DNA from: Struthio camelus
Lineage: Eukaryota; Chordata; Aves; Struthioniformes; Struthionidae
Assembly (NCBI RefSeq): GCF_040807025.1
Contig: NC_090943.1
Span: 25,077,213-25,141,212 of the forward strand
Length of the DNA stretch: 64,000 nt
Reading direction: 5' to 3'
The stretch's first letter is position 1, and each line of letters begins with the position of its first letter. The notes under the pieces are model-generated. The model had not been told where the DNA came from, searched no databases, and saw nothing but the letters and a program-made list of their open reading frames with translations. Positions 62,018 to 64,000 of the stretch are shown piece after piece. Made by a program: the position numbers and the translations under genes.

Positions 62018-64000
62018 CCCACACACTTTTACCATTTTGCTGAGCTGTTTTCAGAGTGACTCTCATATGATTGTACCAACTGAAAGGGCAATGTAACTGT
62101 GGAGCAGGGTGGAAATGAGTAGTAATTTGTTGGTTGCATTTTATTATTGTGTGTGTACCATACACAATGATATTCTGCTTGTGCTTCGTAAATAGTCGTA
62201 AAATCATAAAACAAAAATCTCAAATAAGAAAATCAGAGTTGAGCAAATTAGCAAACAAATATGCTAGAGAGAACATTACTAAGACAGGGCCAGTGAGCAC
62301 TGGTGGAGAAGGGTATTTATCGGAACACTTCACTAATCTCACTTTTCCCTACCTCACTACACAATTTAAGGACCGAAAGTCAAAAGTATGCAGTGACTTT
62401 TCTTTGAATAGCTGTATAAAACTGATGTTAACACTGTGTCTGTTCCTGTGACTCCTTGGATAAAAGTAGAGATATTTAAAGACCTGCAGGGAGCATATAT
62501 ATCTGTGCTTGAAGCACGCACTTATGAGTTAAGTTGGGAATATTTTAGTATTGATTAGCTAATGAATCATCAGTATTCTTTTGTAACAGGCAAGAATTCA
62601 TTAGTAGTACTTTTTTAATTAAGCCTTTCTTTGTCTTCTAAGAGGAGCTTGTTTTTAGTAGTGGATCTTGATGTAGAGAACAAAAATATAACTATATAGT
62701 TGTATATGTGTCAAATATTTGTTTTTAATGATATAGTATTAAGAAGATGGTTCTCATCTCTCTTCCTAGCAAGTTACTAGTTGCAGTAGTATTTTGAATT
62801 TATATGTAGGTGGTCTTTTTGGTGGAATTTTTTTTTTTTTGAAAGGGCTAAAAATGAGATTCAATTTAAACAGAACTTTAAAAAAAAATGAAAGTAAAAT
62901 CCTCTCACACTGTATGTTTCATACATTTAAAACACTGAAAAATCTGCACTCTTAGTTTTGGTGTATGTTATGCTCTTTTTGCAAATATGCTTTATGGGAA
63001 GTCCATGCCAGGGAAATGCAGAAAGGATATTTGATTACTTTAAAAATAATTTTTTGAAAATAGATTCTGTCTCTGGCACCACCGATATCTCTCTTCTTCA
63101 ATAAGCCCCAACAAGCATGTTTTGCTAGGTTTCCCACACTTACTATTTTTCAGAGTGTAAGCAGTTCAGCAGTTACTTCCAAAGGAATTAAAAATTGTCT
63201 TTCTCTCTGCCATCTTTTCAGTATTTATTGATTTTTTTAATAATGTTTTTCAGAACTTTAAAGAGGATATGAAGTTACCTTAGAAAAATATTTGTTGGGA
63301 TGAAGACTGCTCAGGGCAAAAAGGTTTGGGAGCAGGAGAAAAGTAATTATTTTCTTCCTGTAGGTCACAATTGAACTTCTAAATCTTTGCCTAATCATTG
63401 CTTTAAAATGATTTAAGAAGTCTGCAATACAAGAAGTGGAGACAATCTACTGAAGTCTTATTCAAGTATGATTTTTGTGGGAGAAGAAGAATATTCTCTA
63501 CTTAAATCATTTTAAATCATTCAATCTTTTCATAAAAATGCTTTTTGTCTCCAGAACCACTTCTTTGGGGGATGAAGTTTCCTAAGTGGACATCGTTAAC
63601 TGAATGCTACTTCTGTTAGTAGATCTAACAGCTCTTCTGCTAGTGGTTCATGGAGTCCAAGGGCCTTCAGACCACAGGTTGATGTGATTACAGTCTAGCC
63701 CTTTTCTAAACACTCTTCTAGAAAGTTATTATAATTTGTGAGATTATTTTCTGTTCTGTGACATTTGAATTAGTTTTTCTCCGTAAAGGATACTGAACAT
63801 GTCTGCTGTCATAAGTTGTAAGTAAACATGAATTTTGTTCGTTACAAAATAGAGCTTTTTTTACTTTTTGCTGATGTCACTGTAAAGGCATAGAAAGGAT
63901 TTTAGGTAGAAATGATAACAGTTAGTGTAGATGGGGAAGAAAGTTACAGCCTTTAGACAGCCAAGAATTTCTTCAAGCCTAGAACAGGTGAGTATAATGT

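Noticed and set aside
63950..63989. Exon ending at the GTGAGT donor (63989) as the next RUNDC3B exon
   Set aside because: The peptide in any frame does not match the expected C-terminal sequence; a chance donor.

Overview
This window is vertebrate nuclear DNA, almost certainly avian (a crocodilian or turtle is the less likely alternative). It contains several CR1 LINE copies, including the CR1 3' signature of short ATTCTGTG-type repeats. It has no Alu, B1 or L1-type mammalian repeats. It also carries the 5' two thirds of one compact vertebrate gene with ordinary GT-AG introns. There are no bacterial-type genes, operons, CRISPR arrays or recognisable tRNA/rRNA genes.

Layout. Bases 1 to about 2,200 are intergenic with nothing recognised. 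About 2,200-8,660 is a decayed endogenous retrovirus on the + strand: reverse transcriptase, RNase H and integrase remnants in the usual pol order, then an env-like stretch ending in a hydrophobic membrane anchor. No LTR pair could be recognised. About 9,600-13,432 is a nearly full-length but damaged CR1 LINE on the + strand (GDSL-type ORF1, endonuclease, RT), with part of the RT deleted in frame. A small antisense CR1 ORF1 remnant lies near 14.86-15.1 kb. A CpG island at about 16.73-17.87 kb carries the promoter and first coding exon of RUNDC3B.

RUNDC3B (RUN domain-containing 3B, + strand) occupies 17,238 to beyond the right edge. Eight coding exons were placed by hand: 17238-17341, 23889-24004, 32042-32175, 35293-35378, 40258-40347, 43281-43361, 45130-45298 and 49827-49984. 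All phases match at the junctions, giving 938 nt (312 codons plus 2 nt). They encode the N-terminus, the RUN domain, an acidic Ser-rich linker and most of a coiled coil. The C-terminal exons known from mammalian orthologues were not found in the remaining 14 kb and are presumably further downstream.

The introns hold mostly unremarkable AT-rich DNA with CR1 insertions (antisense copies near 26.5 kb and 48.25-48.68 kb; a young sense copy at 57.37-58.70 kb), an old antisense interspersed repeat near 47.25-47.66 kb, microsatellites, several perfect palindromes, short tandem duplications and a 68-bp exact duplication at 54.3 and 55.6 kb. I found no convincing new biological system. The most checkable oddities are the mosaic CR1, the 68-bp duplication, two exon-like segments near 60.4-61.1 kb and the env-bearing retroviral fossil.
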